DNA from: Halomonas sp. A11-A
GTDB taxonomy: Bacteria > Pseudomonadota > Gammaproteobacteria > Pseudomonadales > Halomonadaceae
Reading direction: 5' to 3'
DNA: 64,000 nucleotides
Assembly (NCBI RefSeq): GCF_003182195.1
Contig: NZ_QGTM01000001.1
Span: forward strand, 62,001-126,000
Shown: positions 1 through 8,540 of the stretch, piece by piece
How positions within the stretch are numbered: position 1 is the stretch's first letter
Layout: each line of letters starts with the position of its first letter
The notes under the pieces: model-generated
The model's input: only the letters and a program-made list of their open reading frames with translations
Databases searched by the model: none
Told to the model about the DNA's origin: nothing
Translations under genes and position numbers: made by a program

Positions 1-322
1 GGGCGGGCAGGTCCTGGTGCAGCACCTGCTCCTGGAGGGCGACGGTGGCGGTGGCCACCACCAGCCGCTTGCCGCGGGCCTTGGCCACCGGCAGCGCGGC
101 CAGCAGGTAGGCCAGGGTCTTGCCGGTGCCGGTGCCCGCCTCGAGCACGCAGACGTGCTCGTCGCTGACCCGCTTGCCGGCCTCGTCGGCCTCGATCCCC
201 CCCAGGGTGCGGGCGATCTCGGCGATCATCAGCCTCTGGCCGTAGCGGGGCGTCAACTCGAGGCCCTCGAGCACGCGGCGGTAGGCGGCCTGGATCTCCC
301 CCTTCAGGGCCTCGTCGAGCAT
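1..322 (-). CDS. dinG: ATP-dependent DNA helicase, DinG type (5' part only)
   Basis: Only the N-terminal ~107 residues are in the window; the gene continues past base 1. The ATG at 322 is the first start, 5 bases after the upstream helicase gene ends. The product opens MLDEALKGEIQAAYR, followed by a Q-motif-like stretch (TPRYGQRLMIAEIARTL) and a Walker A motif (EAGTGTGKTLAYLLAAL), then VVATATVALQEQVL, which is typical of XPD/DinG superfamily 2 helicases. Family members unwind DNA and R-loop or D-loop structures during repair and usually carry an iron-sulfur cluster, which would lie outside the window. Another XPD-like helicase (YoaA) is the main alternative. Confidence 0.8.
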   Translation of the reverse strand, partial: MLDEALKGEIQAAYRRVLEGLELTPRYGQRLMIAEIARTLGGIEADEAGKRVSDEHVCVLEAGTGTGKTLAYLLAALPVAKARGKRLVVATATVALQEQVLHQDLPA

Positions 323-326
323 GGGC

Positions 327-1604
327 TTAGAGCAGGCCTTCGGGCGGATGCTCGCAGGGCAGCTTGTCGCCGATGAAGCGCTCGATCTCGGGGAGCGAGA
401 AGGCGTCCTCCTCACCGACGAAGCTGATCGAGACCCCCTTGGCGCCGGCGCGGCCGGTGCGGCCGATGCGGTGGACGTAGTCCTCCGGGTCTTCCGGCAG
501 GGTGTAGTTGATCACGTGGCTGACATCCTCGATATGGATGCCGCGGCCGGCCACGTCGGTGGCCACCAGCACCTGGATCTCGCCCTCGCGGAACTTCTCG
601 AGGGTGGAGATACGCTGGTTCTGGGGCACATCGCCGGAGAGCATGGCGGCGTTGATGCCGGCCTTGCTGAGCAGCTCATCGAGCTTGCGCACCAGGTCGC
701 GGCGGTTGCCGAACACTATCACACGGTCGAAGCTCTCCTGCTTGAGCAGGTTGACCAGCAGGCGCTGCTTGTCGGCATCGCTGACCAGGTAGACCCGCTG
801 ATCGATATCGGCGGCATTCTCCACCGTGACCGCGATCTCGATGTGGGTCGGCTCATGGGTCCACTGGCTGGCCAGGTTGAGGATGTCCTCGGTGAAGGTG
901 GCCGAGAAGAGGAAGGTCTGACGCTCCTCCTTCTTCGGAGTGTGGCGGATGATGCGCTTGACGTCCGGGATGAAGCCCATGGAGAGCATCCGGTCGGCCT
1001 CGTCGAGCACCAGCACCTCGACCTGGGTCAGGTCGACATCGCGCTTCTGGTGGAAATCGAGCAGCCGGCCCGGGGTGGCCACCAGGATGTCGAGGCGGTC
1101 GGCCAGGGCCTCGCGCTGCTTCTGGTAGTCCATGCCGCCGACGACGCTGGCCACCTTGAGGTCGGTGAAGCGGGCCAGGGCCCTGGCGTCCTTCTCGATC
1201 TGCAGGGCCAGCTCCCGGGTCGGGGCGACGATCAGGGCCCGCGGGGCGCCGGGCTTCTGGGCGTTCGGCGCCTCCTCCTCGAGGAAGTAGGCGAGGATCG
1301 AGATCAGGAAGGCGGCGGTCTTGCCGGTGCCGGTCTGGGCCTTGCCGACCACGTCGCCGCCCAGCAGGGTGTGGGTCAGCGCCTCTGCCTGGATCGGGGT
1401 GCAGTACTCGAAGCCCAGGGCATGAATGGCACGCATCAGCGGCAGCGGCAGATCGAAGTCATGGAAGCGCCACTTGCCTGCCACGGCAGGCACCTGGAAC
1501 TGGCGCAGGTCCCAGCCGGAGGCGTTGCGGCGCCGCGGCTTGCGACGACGACGCTTGGGCTTGCGATCCTGGGCCGGTGCGTTGATCTGATCCGACTCGC
1601 TCAT
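327..1604 (-). CDS. rhlB: DEAD-box ATP-dependent RNA helicase, RhlB-like
   Basis: A 425-residue DEAD-box helicase. A short, very basic N-terminus ([12 protein letters not shown]) precedes the Q motif near residue 50 ([19 protein letters not shown]), Walker [18 protein letters not shown], the Walker B box LDEADRML, the SAT motif LFSATF and the C-terminal [10 protein letters not shown]. RhlB-type helicases remodel structured RNA and in many gammaproteobacteria work with the RNase E degradosome; rne lies elsewhere in this window. The start at 1604 (MSESDQ) is preferred over an in-frame upstream ATG at 1667, because that extension runs through the promoter-like region. RhlB versus RhlE cannot be settled by eye. 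Confidence 0.85.
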   Translation of the reverse strand: MSESDQINAPAQDRKPKRRRRKPRRRNASGWDLRQFQVPAVAGKWRFHDFDLPLPLMRAIHALGFEYCTPIQAEALTHTLLGGDVVGKAQTGTGKTAAFLISILAYFLEEEAPNAQKPGAPRALIVAPTRELALQIEKDARALARFTDLKVASVVGGMDYQKQREALADRLDILVATPGRLLDFHQKRDVDLTQVEVLVLDEADRMLSMGFIPDVKRIIRHTPKKEERQTFLFSATFTEDILNLASQWTHEPTHIEIAVTVENAADIDQRVYLVSDADKQRLLVNLLKQESFDRVIVFGNRRDLVRKLDELLSKAGINAAMLSGDVPQNQRISTLEKFREGEIQVLVATDVAGRGIHIEDVSHVINYTLPEDPEDYVHRIGRTGRAGAKGVSISFVGEEDAFSLPEIERFIGDKLPCEHPPEGLL

Positions 1605-1653
1605 AGGCTGCTGTCTGTCCGTTTGGGTGGTTGAGTGCATAACACAAACGCGC

Positions 1654-1662
1654 ATTGTAACA
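1654..1662 (-). promoter_or_regulatory. Extended -10 promoter candidate for the DEAD-box helicase gene
   Basis: On the minus strand the sequence TGTTACAAT has a TG extension and a -10 hexamer TACAAT about 50 bases upstream of the ATG at 1604. No good -35 is visible. It is a motif match only. Confidence 0.4.
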
Positions 1663-1721
1663 GCCAATGCGACGAAGGGCGCGTCTCGTGAGCGCTTCGC
1701 CTGTAGTAGGCGCGGTGGGAC

Positions 1722-1730
1722 TGGTAGAAT
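1722..1730 (+). promoter_or_regulatory. Extended -10 promoter candidate for the small basic gene and xthA
   Basis: TGGTAGAAT (TG extension plus TAGAAT) lies 26 bases before the ATG at 1757. The -35 region is poor. It would drive the two overlapping genes that follow and is divergent from the helicase promoter about 60 bases away. Confidence 0.4.
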
Positions 1731-1756
1731 GCGCGCCAGACCAGAGGAGTTGACCC

Positions 1757-2011
1757 ATGACCCGTCGCAAGAAGACCCGCTCGCTCGCCGACAAGGTGAC
1801 CATCCGCACCGGTCGGCGCAAGGACTACAAGAAGTGGCGCCACGAGAACCCCGACCAGGTCACCTCGTCGACCCGCTACACCCAGAAGAAGCGCCAGCAG
1901 CGCAAGCTCCAGGCCGCCCGCAAGCTGGCCCGCCAGGAGGCCGGCCAGAGCATCGTCATCCACGCCGAACAGCAGACCGAGACCCCCGACCAGGGAGGTC
2001 CGCAGAGCTGA
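1757..2011 (+). CDS. Small basic protein of unknown function
   Basis: 84 residues, rich in Lys, Arg and Gln, starting [14 protein letters not shown] and continuing with [15 protein letters not shown] Shine-Dalgarno-like GAGGAG sits 10 bases before the ATG. The stop codon overlaps the xthA start (TGATG), so the two genes are probably translationally coupled. The opening RRKKTR resembles the start of YihI-type activators of the Der GTPase, but the rest is too short and divergent for that assignment. A nucleic-acid-binding role is plausible from charge alone. Confidence 0.6.
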   Translation: MTRRKKTRSLADKVTIRTGRRKDYKKWRHENPDQVTSSTRYTQKKRQQRKLQAARKLARQEAGQSIVIHAEQQTETPDQGGPQS

Positions 2012-2838
2012 TGCGCCTGGTGTCCTTCAACATCAACGGCATTCGCGCCCGGCTCCACCAGCTCGAGGCACTGGTGGCCACTCAGCGTCCGGCGGTGATC
2101 GGCCTGCAGGAGACCAAGGTCCAGGACAGCGAGTTTCCCCGCGAGGCGGTGGAGGCGCTGGGCTACCGAGTGTTTTTTCACGGCCAGAAGGGGCACTACG
2201 GGGTGGCGCTGATGATCGACGCCGGCCAGTGCGGCGAGCCCGAGACGGTCCACTACGGCTTTCCCGACGACGGCGAGGAGGCCCAGCGGCGCATGATCGG
2301 CGTGCGCCTGGTGCTGGCCGACGGCGAGGTGCTGACGGTGTGGAACGGCTACTTCCCCCAGGGCGAGAACATCGACCATCCGGTGAAATTTCCCCACAAG
2401 CGCGACTTCTACGCCCAGCTCAGGCGGCTGCTGGAGACGCAGCATCGCCCCGACGAACGTCTCGCGGTGATGGGCGACTTCAATATCTCCCCCGAGGAGA
2501 TCGACATCGGCATCGGCGAGGCCAACCGCAAGCGCTGGCTGCGCGAGGGCAAGACCAGCTTCCAGCCGGTGGAGAGGGAGTGGCTCGACGGTATCAAGGC
2601 CTGGGGGCTCGTCGACAGCTACCGGGTGCGCTATCCGGCGGTGGACGACCGTTACAGCTGGTTCGACTACCGCTCGAAGGGCTTCGACCGCGAGCCCAGG
2701 CGCGGCCTGCGCATCGATCATATCCTGGTCACCGCACCGCTGGCCGAGCGGGTCGTGGACGCCGGCATCGACTATGACCTGCGCGGCATGGAGCGGCCCT
2801 CCGACCACGCCCCGGTGTGGACCGAGCTCGCTCTGTGA
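2011..2838 (+). CDS. xthA: Exodeoxyribonuclease III (AP endonuclease)
   Basis: 275 residues, close to the usual ~268. It belongs to the endonuclease/exonuclease/phosphatase fold. Visible family motifs in order are FNINGIR at the N-terminus, LQETKVQD (metal-binding Glu), YFPQGEN, GDFNISP (catalytic Asp and Asn), [15 protein letters not shown] and the C-terminal SDHAPVW (catalytic His). The enzyme cleaves DNA at abasic sites and removes 3'-blocking groups during base excision repair; ung, which creates abasic sites, is at 47132. The start overlaps the preceding stop by one base. Confidence 0.95.
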   Translation: MRLVSFNINGIRARLHQLEALVATQRPAVIGLQETKVQDSEFPREAVEALGYRVFFHGQKGHYGVALMIDAGQCGEPETVHYGFPDDGEEAQRRMIGVRLVLADGEVLTVWNGYFPQGENIDHPVKFPHKRDFYAQLRRLLETQHRPDERLAVMGDFNISPEEIDIGIGEANRKRWLREGKTSFQPVEREWLDGIKAWGLVDSYRVRYPAVDDRYSWFDYRSKGFDREPRRGLRIDHILVTAPLAERVVDAGIDYDLRGMERPSDHAPVWTELAL

Positions 2839-2869
2839 GCCTGTCCCCTCGGGGCGGCTGAGCTGGCGG

Positions 2870-3012
2870 TTGGCCCGCTCCCGGCGGGGCCCTATAGTGA
2901 GGGGCCCGCCCACCACGCCGGGGATCGCCACCATGCCCGGGGCAGCAGCATGGCCACCCCCCTGGTGCTCAGCGACGAGGCCTTGACCGCCCTGCTTGCC
3001 AGCCGACTGTAG
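2870..3012 (+). promoter_or_regulatory. Promoter-like sequence followed by a 20-codon mini-ORF
   Basis: TTGGCC (2870-2875), a 17-base spacer and TATAGT (2893-2898) form a fair sigma-70 promoter in the 188-base gap between xthA and the convergent tonB gene. Downstream, an ATG at 2950 opens 20 codons (MATPLVLSDEALTALLASRL) ending with TAG at 3010-3012. This could be a truncated gene start, a small protein, or chance. Nothing else is visible in the gap. Confidence 0.3.
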
Positions 3013-3026
3013 GTTCCTAGCGCAAC

Positions 3027-3755
3027 CTAGCGCAGCTGGAACTCGAGACGCTGGCGGGCGCGCCGCAGGCGGCCGTCGGCCTCGAAGCGCCACTGCCCCA
3101 CCGCCTCTTCGGCGGCCTGCTCGAAGACCTGGCGCGGCCGGGCATCCAGCACCCGGATACTGGCGCGATCGACGCTGCCGTCGGGCCGAATCAGGAACTC
3201 CAGCTCCACATGGCCCTCGATCCCACGACGCTGGGCGCGTCGCGGATAGCCGGGCGGTACGCGACTCAGCGGCACGGCCTCCCCCACCTCCACCGGCCCG
3301 CCATCAGCGACCGCCGGCTCGCCCCGGCCCTCGTCCGCCCTGCGCTCCCGAACCTGCTCTGCCCAGGGCGCTTCGACTGGTTCGGCGACCGGCGCTGGCT
3401 GCGGCATTGGCGCAGGTTCGGGCGCAGGCTCGGGCGCAGGCTCGGGCGTCGGCTTGGGCATCGGCTCGGGCGTCGGCTCGGGTATGGGCTCGAGCGCAGA
3501 TGTCCCTTCGGCCGAGGCGCTCTCGACAGGCTCGCTCTCGACCGCCGTATCAGGTAGCGCCGGCGCGTCGGCGACCTCCTCGGGTGCCGGCTCGCCCGCC
3601 TCGTCGCTCTCCGTCAGCGACGCCATCCGCAGCGGCATCGCCGCCTCCAGCGGCGCCACCTCTTCCATCGGCGGCGTCACCAGCAGCGCCAGCAGCCAGA
3701 ACAGCCCCACGGCCAGGGCGGCACCACCGAGCCCCGAGAGGGCCAGCCGCATCAT
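3027..3755 (-). CDS. tonB: TonB energy-transducing protein
   Basis: 242 residues. One N-terminal membrane segment (about residues 8-30) is followed by a long acidic/proline periplasmic linker of (PEPTPEPMPKP)-type repeats, then a TonB C-terminal domain (LSRVPPGYPRRAQRRGIEG through WRFEADGRL). TonB links the ExbB/ExbD proton channel to outer-membrane receptors for siderophores and similar ligands. It is the last gene of a four-gene minus-strand operon and its ATG overlaps the exbD stop (ATGA). An ATG one codon downstream (3752) is an equally possible start. No TonB-dependent receptor is adjacent. Confidence 0.9.
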   Translation of the reverse strand: MMRLALSGLGGAALAVGLFWLLALLVTPPMEEVAPLEAAMPLRMASLTESDEAGEPAPEEVADAPALPDTAVESEPVESASAEGTSALEPIPEPTPEPMPKPTPEPAPEPAPEPAPMPQPAPVAEPVEAPWAEQVRERRADEGRGEPAVADGGPVEVGEAVPLSRVPPGYPRRAQRRGIEGHVELEFLIRPDGSVDRASIRVLDARPRQVFEQAAEEAVGQWRFEADGRLRRARQRLEFQLR

Positions 3756-4156
3756 GGACCGCTCCGGGTGGCCGCCACCGCCACGTCCTCGACGCCCGAC
3801 TCCCGCAGCCGGTCCATCACCTCCACCAGCAGCCCGGTGGTGGAGCGGCGATCGGCCTGGATCACCACGCCGCCCTCGCTGCCAAGCAGCCCGGCCACCT
3901 CGGCGCCGACCCGGTGCAGGTCCACCGGGCGCCCGTCGACCCACACCGCCCCTTCCGCGGTGAGTGCCACCATGACCTGGGCCTCGGGCCTCGGGGTCGC
4001 AGCGCTGGAGTCGGGGCGCTCGATCTCAACGCCGCTCTCCTTGATGAAGCTGGTGGTGACGATGAAGAAGATCAGCATGATGAAGACCACGTCGAGCATC
4101 GGCGTGAGGTCCACTTCGCTGGCCTCGCTGTCGGCCTCCAGGCGGCGTCTACGCAT
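3752..4156 (-). CDS. exbD: ExbD-type proton channel subunit (TonB2-like system)
   Basis: 134 residues. A short basic cytoplasmic start (MRRRRLEADSEASEVDLTP) leads into a single membrane segment, MLDVVFIMLIFFIVTTSF, which carries the conserved Asp needed for proton flow in ExbD/TolR. A periplasmic domain follows (VWVDGRPVDLHRV, GGVVIQADRRSTTG). It should form the proton channel with the ExbB encoded just upstream. The start at 4156 is preferred over an in-frame ATG at 4201 because it matches the family N-terminus and overlaps the exbB stop by 8 bases. Confidence 0.9.
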   Translation of the reverse strand: MRRRRLEADSEASEVDLTPMLDVVFIMLIFFIVTTSFIKESGVEIERPDSSAATPRPEAQVMVALTAEGAVWVDGRPVDLHRVGAEVAGLLGSEGGVVIQADRRSTTGLLVEVMDRLRESGVEDVAVAATRSGP

Positions 4157-4715
4157 CCCGCTCGTCTCCCCTCTCTTCGACGGCACGGGCCAGGCGGTCA
4201 TGCAGCCGCTGGCGCTCGCGCCGAATGATCACTTCCAGGCGTGTGGTGGCCAGCAGGCCCGCCACGGCCACCGCCATGCCGGCCAGGGTGGGCAGGGTGG
4301 CCCGGGCCACCCCGTCGGCCATGGCCCGCGCCTGGTGGGTCTCGCTGAGCGCCAGGCCGTCGAATACCACGATCATACCGGTCACGGTCCCCAGCAGGCC
4401 GAACAGCGGACAGAGCGCCACCAGCAGCTTCATCCACGGCAGCGGACGGCGCAGCCGGGCCACCAGCTCGCGGCTCCAGGCCTCGCGCAGGGTGCGCGCG
4501 CTCCAGCTCGCGTGATCCCGGCGGGCCGACCAGCGGCGCAGCAGGGCGCGGCGCTCCGCACGCCAGGTGACCCGAAAGTACCACCAGCGCTCCAGGGTCA
4601 GGGCGAAGAGCAGCGCGGCCACCAGCATGATGCCCACCAGCACGGCACCGCCCGCCTCCACCAGGCGTTGAAGCGGCGCGGCCCAGCCCCACCAGGCCTC
4701 AGGCGGAAAGGGCAT
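4149..4715 (-). CDS. exbB: ExbB-type proton channel subunit (short, TonB2-like)
   Basis: 188 residues with three membrane segments: one near residues 22-45, and a pair in the conserved MotA/TolQ/ExbB region (LLVALCPLFGLLGTVTGMIVVF and PTLAGMAVAVAGLLAT). The size fits the short ExbB2 proteins of Vibrio-type TonB2 systems. The start overlaps the end of the fusion gene upstream by 17 bases, and the stop overlaps exbD, so the operon is tightly coupled. It differs from the second ExbB in the window (36760-37458), which belongs to the comEC/lpxK block. Confidence 0.88.
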   Translation of the reverse strand: MPFPPEAWWGWAAPLQRLVEAGGAVLVGIMLVAALLFALTLERWWYFRVTWRAERRALLRRWSARRDHASWSARTLREAWSRELVARLRRPLPWMKLLVALCPLFGLLGTVTGMIVVFDGLALSETHQARAMADGVARATLPTLAGMAVAVAGLLATTRLEVIIRRERQRLHDRLARAVEERGDERDA

Positions 4716-6432
4716 GGGACTCTCGTGACGACGCCTTGGCGGGGGTGGAGTGCGCCTCCAGGTGGTCGGCCAGGGTCGCGCTGGCGTGCCCCTCCAGCAG
4801 GCCCACCAGGCGTCGACTGCGGCTGACCAGGGCGGTATGGGCGAACAGCAGCGGCACCGCGGTGATCAGGCCCAGCACCGTGGTGACCAACGCCTGGCTG
4901 ATCCCGCCGGCCATCAGCTGCGGGTCCCCGGTGCCGAACACCGTGATCGCCTGGAAGGTGACGATCATGCCGGTGACGGTACCCAAAAGGCCCAGCAGTG
5001 GCGCCACGGCGGCCAGCAGCTTGACCAGCCCCTGGCCACGCTCGAGGCGCGGCAGCTCCGCCAGCAGCGCCTCGTCCAGGCGCGCCTCGAGCGCCTCGGG
5101 CGGCAGGCCATCGGGCAGTGCCTCGAAGCGCGCCAGCACCCGCCCCAGGGGGTTGTCATCGCGCAGCCGCTCGGGGGTCCTGCACTGACGGCGCAGCCGC
5201 AGGGTGACCCCCAGCAGGTAGGCGTACTGCAGCAGCGCGGCGAGCAGGCCGAGCCCGCCCAGCGTCACCACCACGTAGCCCACGGCGCCACCCTGGTGGA
5301 AGCGCTCCACCAGGGTGGGCTGGGCCGACAGGGCGTCCAACAGCCGACCGGCGGTGGGGTCCAGCAGCAGCGCCTCGCCGCCGGACCAGGCCGCCGCCAG
5401 GCGGTTTCGCTGCTCGGCGGAGAGCCCTTCGACCACCGCCAGGCGCGGTGTATCGCCATGCTCGGAGGTGCTGCGGCGCAGCAGATCGCCGCCGCCGAAG
5501 GCCATCAGGTCGCCCAGGCGGGCCACTTCACGCGGCGCGATATGGCCCGCGAGGTCGGCCACCGGCGCCTCGAAGCGCCGCCAGCGTCCGCTCTCCGCGG
5601 TCCAGGCCTCCAGCCCACGCAGCAGCTCCGCACTCGCTGCGATGCCGCTCGCCCCCTGTGAGGGTCGTGTCGGCAGCTCGAGCCCGCTGCCCAGGCGCAG
5701 CCAGCTCCCGGCGAGGCTGTCACGCAGCTCGCCGGCCTGGCGATCCACCCGTGCCAGCAGCTCGGCGTCGCCGCCATCCTCGGCGATCGGGGTCACGGGC
5801 AGCGGCACGCTGGCGGGGGCGCCAGCCTGCTCGGCCTCAGGCGACAGGGAGACCGGCAGCGCCAGCAGCTCAGGGGGGCGCCGCGCGCGGGCAATAGCCA
5901 GCCCCTTGCGCAGTTCGGCCAGCGCGGCTGCGTTCAGGGGCTGCCAGCCCGCCTCCGCGCGGGACCAGACGCCCCCTTCACGGCCATCCGGGCTCAGGAA
6001 ATAGAGGCCCACCCGACCCAGCCGCAGGTAGTCCACCTCCCGGGACGCGTCACCCACCAGCAGCCCCCGCCAGCTGTCGATCTCGCGCCCGTAGGCGAGC
6101 TCCTGGCGCCAGGCGGCCACCAAGCCCTCCCACTGTTCATGGGCCAGCAGCGGCTCGGCGGCCAGCTCTCGGCGCAGATCGCCCACCCGCGCCCGGCGCT
6201 GCTCGACCAGAAAGGGCAGGTCGCCGGCGATGAAGGCCTCCAGCCGCGCCAGGCTGCGCGCCATCTCGGCGGCCAGCGGCAAGGCCAGGCCGAGCGCGCC
6301 TGGCTCGAGCCTCGGGTCCGCCTCCTCCGGCGATGCCCCGCTGGCCATGCCCGGTGTTATCAGCAGGGCCAGGCACAGGCAGGCGGACCTGATCCACCAC
6401 CTCGCCCTTGATCTTCCTCTACGCTCGTTCAC
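4699..6432 (-). CDS. DUF3450-TtpC fusion: periplasmic DUF3450 domain joined to a MotA/TolQ/ExbB channel protein
   Basis: 577 residues from a GTG at 6432 with GGGAGACGAG just upstream. The order is: a signal peptide (to about residue 32); a DUF3450-like region (about 42-195) with LPFLVEQRRARVGDLRREL, YGREIDSWRG, VDYLRLGRVGLYFLSPDGRE and GLAIARARRPPELLALPV; a linker; then a TtpC-like part with a first membrane segment near 384-410 and the ExbB-type pair near 472-495 and 513-535 (PLLGLLGTVTGMIVTF). In Vibrio and Shewanella TonB2 clusters, DUF3450 and TtpC are normally separate adjacent genes. Here they form one frame. An in-frame ATG at 6504 is the alternative start. The usual N-terminal coiled coil of DUF3450 proteins looks shortened. 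Confidence 0.85.
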   Translation of the reverse strand: MNERRGRSRARWWIRSACLCLALLITPGMASGASPEEADPRLEPGALGLALPLAAEMARSLARLEAFIAGDLPFLVEQRRARVGDLRRELAAEPLLAHEQWEGLVAAWRQELAYGREIDSWRGLLVGDASREVDYLRLGRVGLYFLSPDGREGGVWSRAEAGWQPLNAAALAELRKGLAIARARRPPELLALPVSLSPEAEQAGAPASVPLPVTPIAEDGGDAELLARVDRQAGELRDSLAGSWLRLGSGLELPTRPSQGASGIAASAELLRGLEAWTAESGRWRRFEAPVADLAGHIAPREVARLGDLMAFGGGDLLRRSTSEHGDTPRLAVVEGLSAEQRNRLAAAWSGGEALLLDPTAGRLLDALSAQPTLVERFHQGGAVGYVVVTLGGLGLLAALLQYAYLLGVTLRLRRQCRTPERLRDDNPLGRVLARFEALPDGLPPEALEARLDEALLAELPRLERGQGLVKLLAAVAPLLGLLGTVTGMIVTFQAITVFGTGDPQLMAGGISQALVTTVLGLITAVPLLFAHTALVSRSRRLVGLLEGHASATLADHLEAHSTPAKASSRESHALSA

Positions 6433-6514
6433 CCTCGTCTCCCGAAACAGCGACTGGCGTGATGCTCCCCCATGGCGCGCTGCTCTGCCATGGTCCAGAT
6501 CCAATGCGACATTA

Positions 6515-6533
6515 ATGCAAATGATTCTCTATT
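6515..6533 (-). promoter_or_regulatory. Fur-box-like operator upstream of the TonB operon
   Basis: ATGCAAATGATTCTCTATT on the plus strand reads AATAGAGAATCATTTGCAT on the minus strand. It matches 10 of 14 defined positions of the 7-1-7 Fur consensus. It lies about 85 bases upstream of the GTG start at 6432. Together with the gene content, this suggests iron-dependent repression of the operon. Confidence 0.6.
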
Positions 6534-6553
6534 CTACCCTGACGACACCCCAT

Positions 6554-6581
6554 AAAAAACCGGCCCTCGTTCGAGGGCCGG
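6554..6581 (-). terminator. Rho-independent terminator of etfBA
   Basis: A perfect 10-base-pair GC-rich stem (6560-6569 with 6572-6581) is followed on the minus strand by six T residues (6554-6559). It lies 45 bases after the etfA stop. Confidence 0.85.
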
Positions 6582-6625
6582 CAACGGCGTGTTCGATGCG
6601 CCTGTCGAGAGCAAGGCTCTCTTGC

Positions 6626-7564
6626 TTACAGCTTGCTTTCCAACTCGGGTAGGGCCTCGAAGAGGTCGGCCACGAGGCCATAGTCCGCGACCTGGAAGAT
6701 CGGCGCCTCCTCGTCCTTGTTGATGGCGACGATCACCTTGGAGTCCTTCATGCCGGCCAGGTGCTGGATGGCACCGGAAATGCCCACGGCGATGTAGAGC
6801 TCAGGCGCGACGATCTTGCCGGTCTGGCCCACCTGCATGTCGTTGGGCACGAAGCCGGCGTCCACCGCGGCGCGCGAGGCGCCGATGGCCGCGCCCAGCT
6901 TGTTGGCGATGCCGTCGAGCAGCTTGAAGTTCTCGCCACTGCCCATGCCGCGGCCACCGGAGATCACCACCCGGGCGGCAGAGAGCTCGGGGCGGTCGGA
7001 CTTGGCCAGCTCCTCCTTGAGGAAGGTGGACTGGGTGTTGTCGGCCCCTTTCGTGAAGGACAGGTCCACCGCCTCGACGGCGGCACTGCCCCCTTCGGCA
7101 ACGGCATCGAAGGCGGTGGTGCGCACGGTGATCACCTTGAGGGCGTCCTCGCTCTGCACGGTGGCGATGGCGTTGCCGGCGTAGATCGGGCGCTTGAAGG
7201 TGTCCGGGGACTCCACCGCGATGATCTCGGAGATCTGGGCGACGTCCTTGAGGGCGGCGACCCGGGGCAGCACGTTCTTGCCGGTGGTGGAGGCGGCCGC
7301 CAGCAGGTGGGTGTAGTCGCCGGCCAGCGCGTTGAGCAGCGCCGCGGTGGGCTCGGCCAGCAGGTGGGCGTAGGCGGCGTGGTCGGCCACGCGGACGCGG
7401 GAGACGCCGTCCAACTTGGCGGCGGCCTCGGCGATGGCGGCCACATTTTCGCCTGCCACCAGCACGTCGATATCACCGCCAATGGCCTTGGCAGCGGCGA
7501 CCACATGGGCAGTGGTGCCGGCCAGGACGCCATCGTGATGTTCCGCGAGTACCAGAATGCGCAT
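6626..7564 (-). CDS. etfA: Electron transfer flavoprotein, alpha subunit
   Basis: 312 residues. The C-terminal FAD domain carries the ETF-alpha signature: [17 protein letters not shown], the stretch [39 protein letters not shown], and [18 protein letters not shown]. With EtfB it forms the FAD/AMP heterodimer that takes electrons from acyl-CoA and other dehydrogenases and passes them to the ETF:quinone oxidoreductase encoded divergently at 8802. The start at 7564 (MRILVLAEH) has a GGAG site; an in-frame ATG at 7582 would run into the end of etfB. Spacing to etfB is 14 bases, so one operon is expected. Confidence 0.95.
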   Translation of the reverse strand: MRILVLAEHHDGVLAGTTAHVVAAAKAIGGDIDVLVAGENVAAIAEAAAKLDGVSRVRVADHAAYAHLLAEPTAALLNALAGDYTHLLAAASTTGKNVLPRVAALKDVAQISEIIAVESPDTFKRPIYAGNAIATVQSEDALKVITVRTTAFDAVAEGGSAAVEAVDLSFTKGADNTQSTFLKEELAKSDRPELSAARVVISGGRGMGSGENFKLLDGIANKLGAAIGASRAAVDAGFVPNDMQVGQTGKIVAPELYIAVGISGAIQHLAGMKDSKVIVAINKDEEAPIFQVADYGLVADLFEALPELESKL

Positions 7565-7578
7565 GAAATTCGCTCCTA

Positions 7579-8328
7579 TCAAAGCACTTTGGCTTCGTTC
7601 TTGAGTTTGTCGACCAGCTCATCCACGGAGCCCACCTTGACGCCGCCCTGGCGCTCGGCCGGCGGCTCGACCTTGAGCAGCTTGACCTTGGAGGCCACCT
7701 CGACGCCGAGATCCGCCGGGGTCTTGACGTCCAGGGGCTTCTTCTTGGCCTTCATGATATCCGGCAGCTTGGCGTAGCGCGGCTCGTTCAGGCGCAGATC
7801 GGTGGTGACGATGGCCGGCAGGGAGAGCTCGATGGTCTGCAGGCCGCCGTCGATCTCGCGGGTCACCTGGAGCTTCTCGCCCTCGACCTTCACCTCGGAG
7901 GCGAAGGTGCCCTGAGGCAGGCCGGTGAGGGCCGCCAGCATCTGGCCAGTCTGGTTGTTGTCGGTGTCGATGGCCTGCTTGCCGAGGATCACCAGGCCCG
8001 GCTGCTCCTCCTCGACCAGCTTGGCCAGCGCCTTGGCGGCACCCAGCGACTCGACGCGCTCATCGGTCTCGACGTGAATCGCCCGGTCGGCGCCCAGTGC
8101 GAGCGCGGTGCGCAGCTGCTCCTGGGCGGCCTTGGGGCCCACGGTGACGGCGACCACCTCGCTGGCGACCCCGCGCTCCTTCAGGCGCACCGCCTCTTCC
8201 ACGGCGATCTCGCAGAAGGGGTTCATGGCCATCTTGACGTTGGTGAGGTCGACGTCGGAGTGATCCGGCTTGACCCGAATCTTGACGTTGTAGTCGATGA
8301 CGCGTTTGACCGCGACGAGTACTTTCAT
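7579..8328 (-). CDS. etfB: Electron transfer flavoprotein, beta subunit
   Basis: 249 residues, the usual length. It starts [19 protein letters not shown] and contains the beta-subunit features [52 protein letters not shown] and the C-terminal signature region [30 protein letters not shown]. It binds AMP and contacts partner dehydrogenases. The ATG at 8328 has GCGAGGA upstream; a longer frame to 8457 runs into a repeat element and lacks support. First gene of the etfBA operon. Confidence 0.95.
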   Translation of the reverse strand: MKVLVAVKRVIDYNVKIRVKPDHSDVDLTNVKMAMNPFCEIAVEEAVRLKERGVASEVVAVTVGPKAAQEQLRTALALGADRAIHVETDERVESLGAAKALAKLVEEEQPGLVILGKQAIDTDNNQTGQMLAALTGLPQGTFASEVKVEGEKLQVTREIDGGLQTIELSLPAIVTTDLRLNEPRYAKLPDIMKAKKKPLDVKTPADLGVEVASKVKLLKVEPPAERQGGVKVGSVDELVDKLKNEAKVL

Positions 8329-8389
8329 GGTGTCCTCGCTTGGTATCTGGTGCGGCACTGGCGTGCGCGCACCTTCCTGAAACGGGCCG

Positions 8390-8540
8390 CTTAGGGGAAA
8401 CACTGATTTATTGCTGCGCTCGATATCCTGACCGCCGGCGGTACTCAAAATCCTCATTTACTGCCGTGTAAACTCCGGTTTTTCCGTTCCGGCGGCGGTC
8501 AGCCTCTCATCGCTCGCGACATAAATCAGCGCTTCCTTAG
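8390..8540. mobile_element. MITE-like element A (non-coding, about 151 bases)
   Basis: Terminal inverted repeats of about 16-18 bases (left arm GGAAACACTGATTTAT; right arm, reversed, GGAAGCGCTGATTTAT) are flanked by TTAG on both sides, a 4-base duplication of YTAR form. Inside, an inverted repeat (CTGACCGCCG with CGGCGGTCAG) encloses CTCATTTAC and GTAAACTCCG. The same core words occur in element B at 59075. It sits between etfB and its divergent partner, ending 62 bases from the etfB start. Confidence 0.6.
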
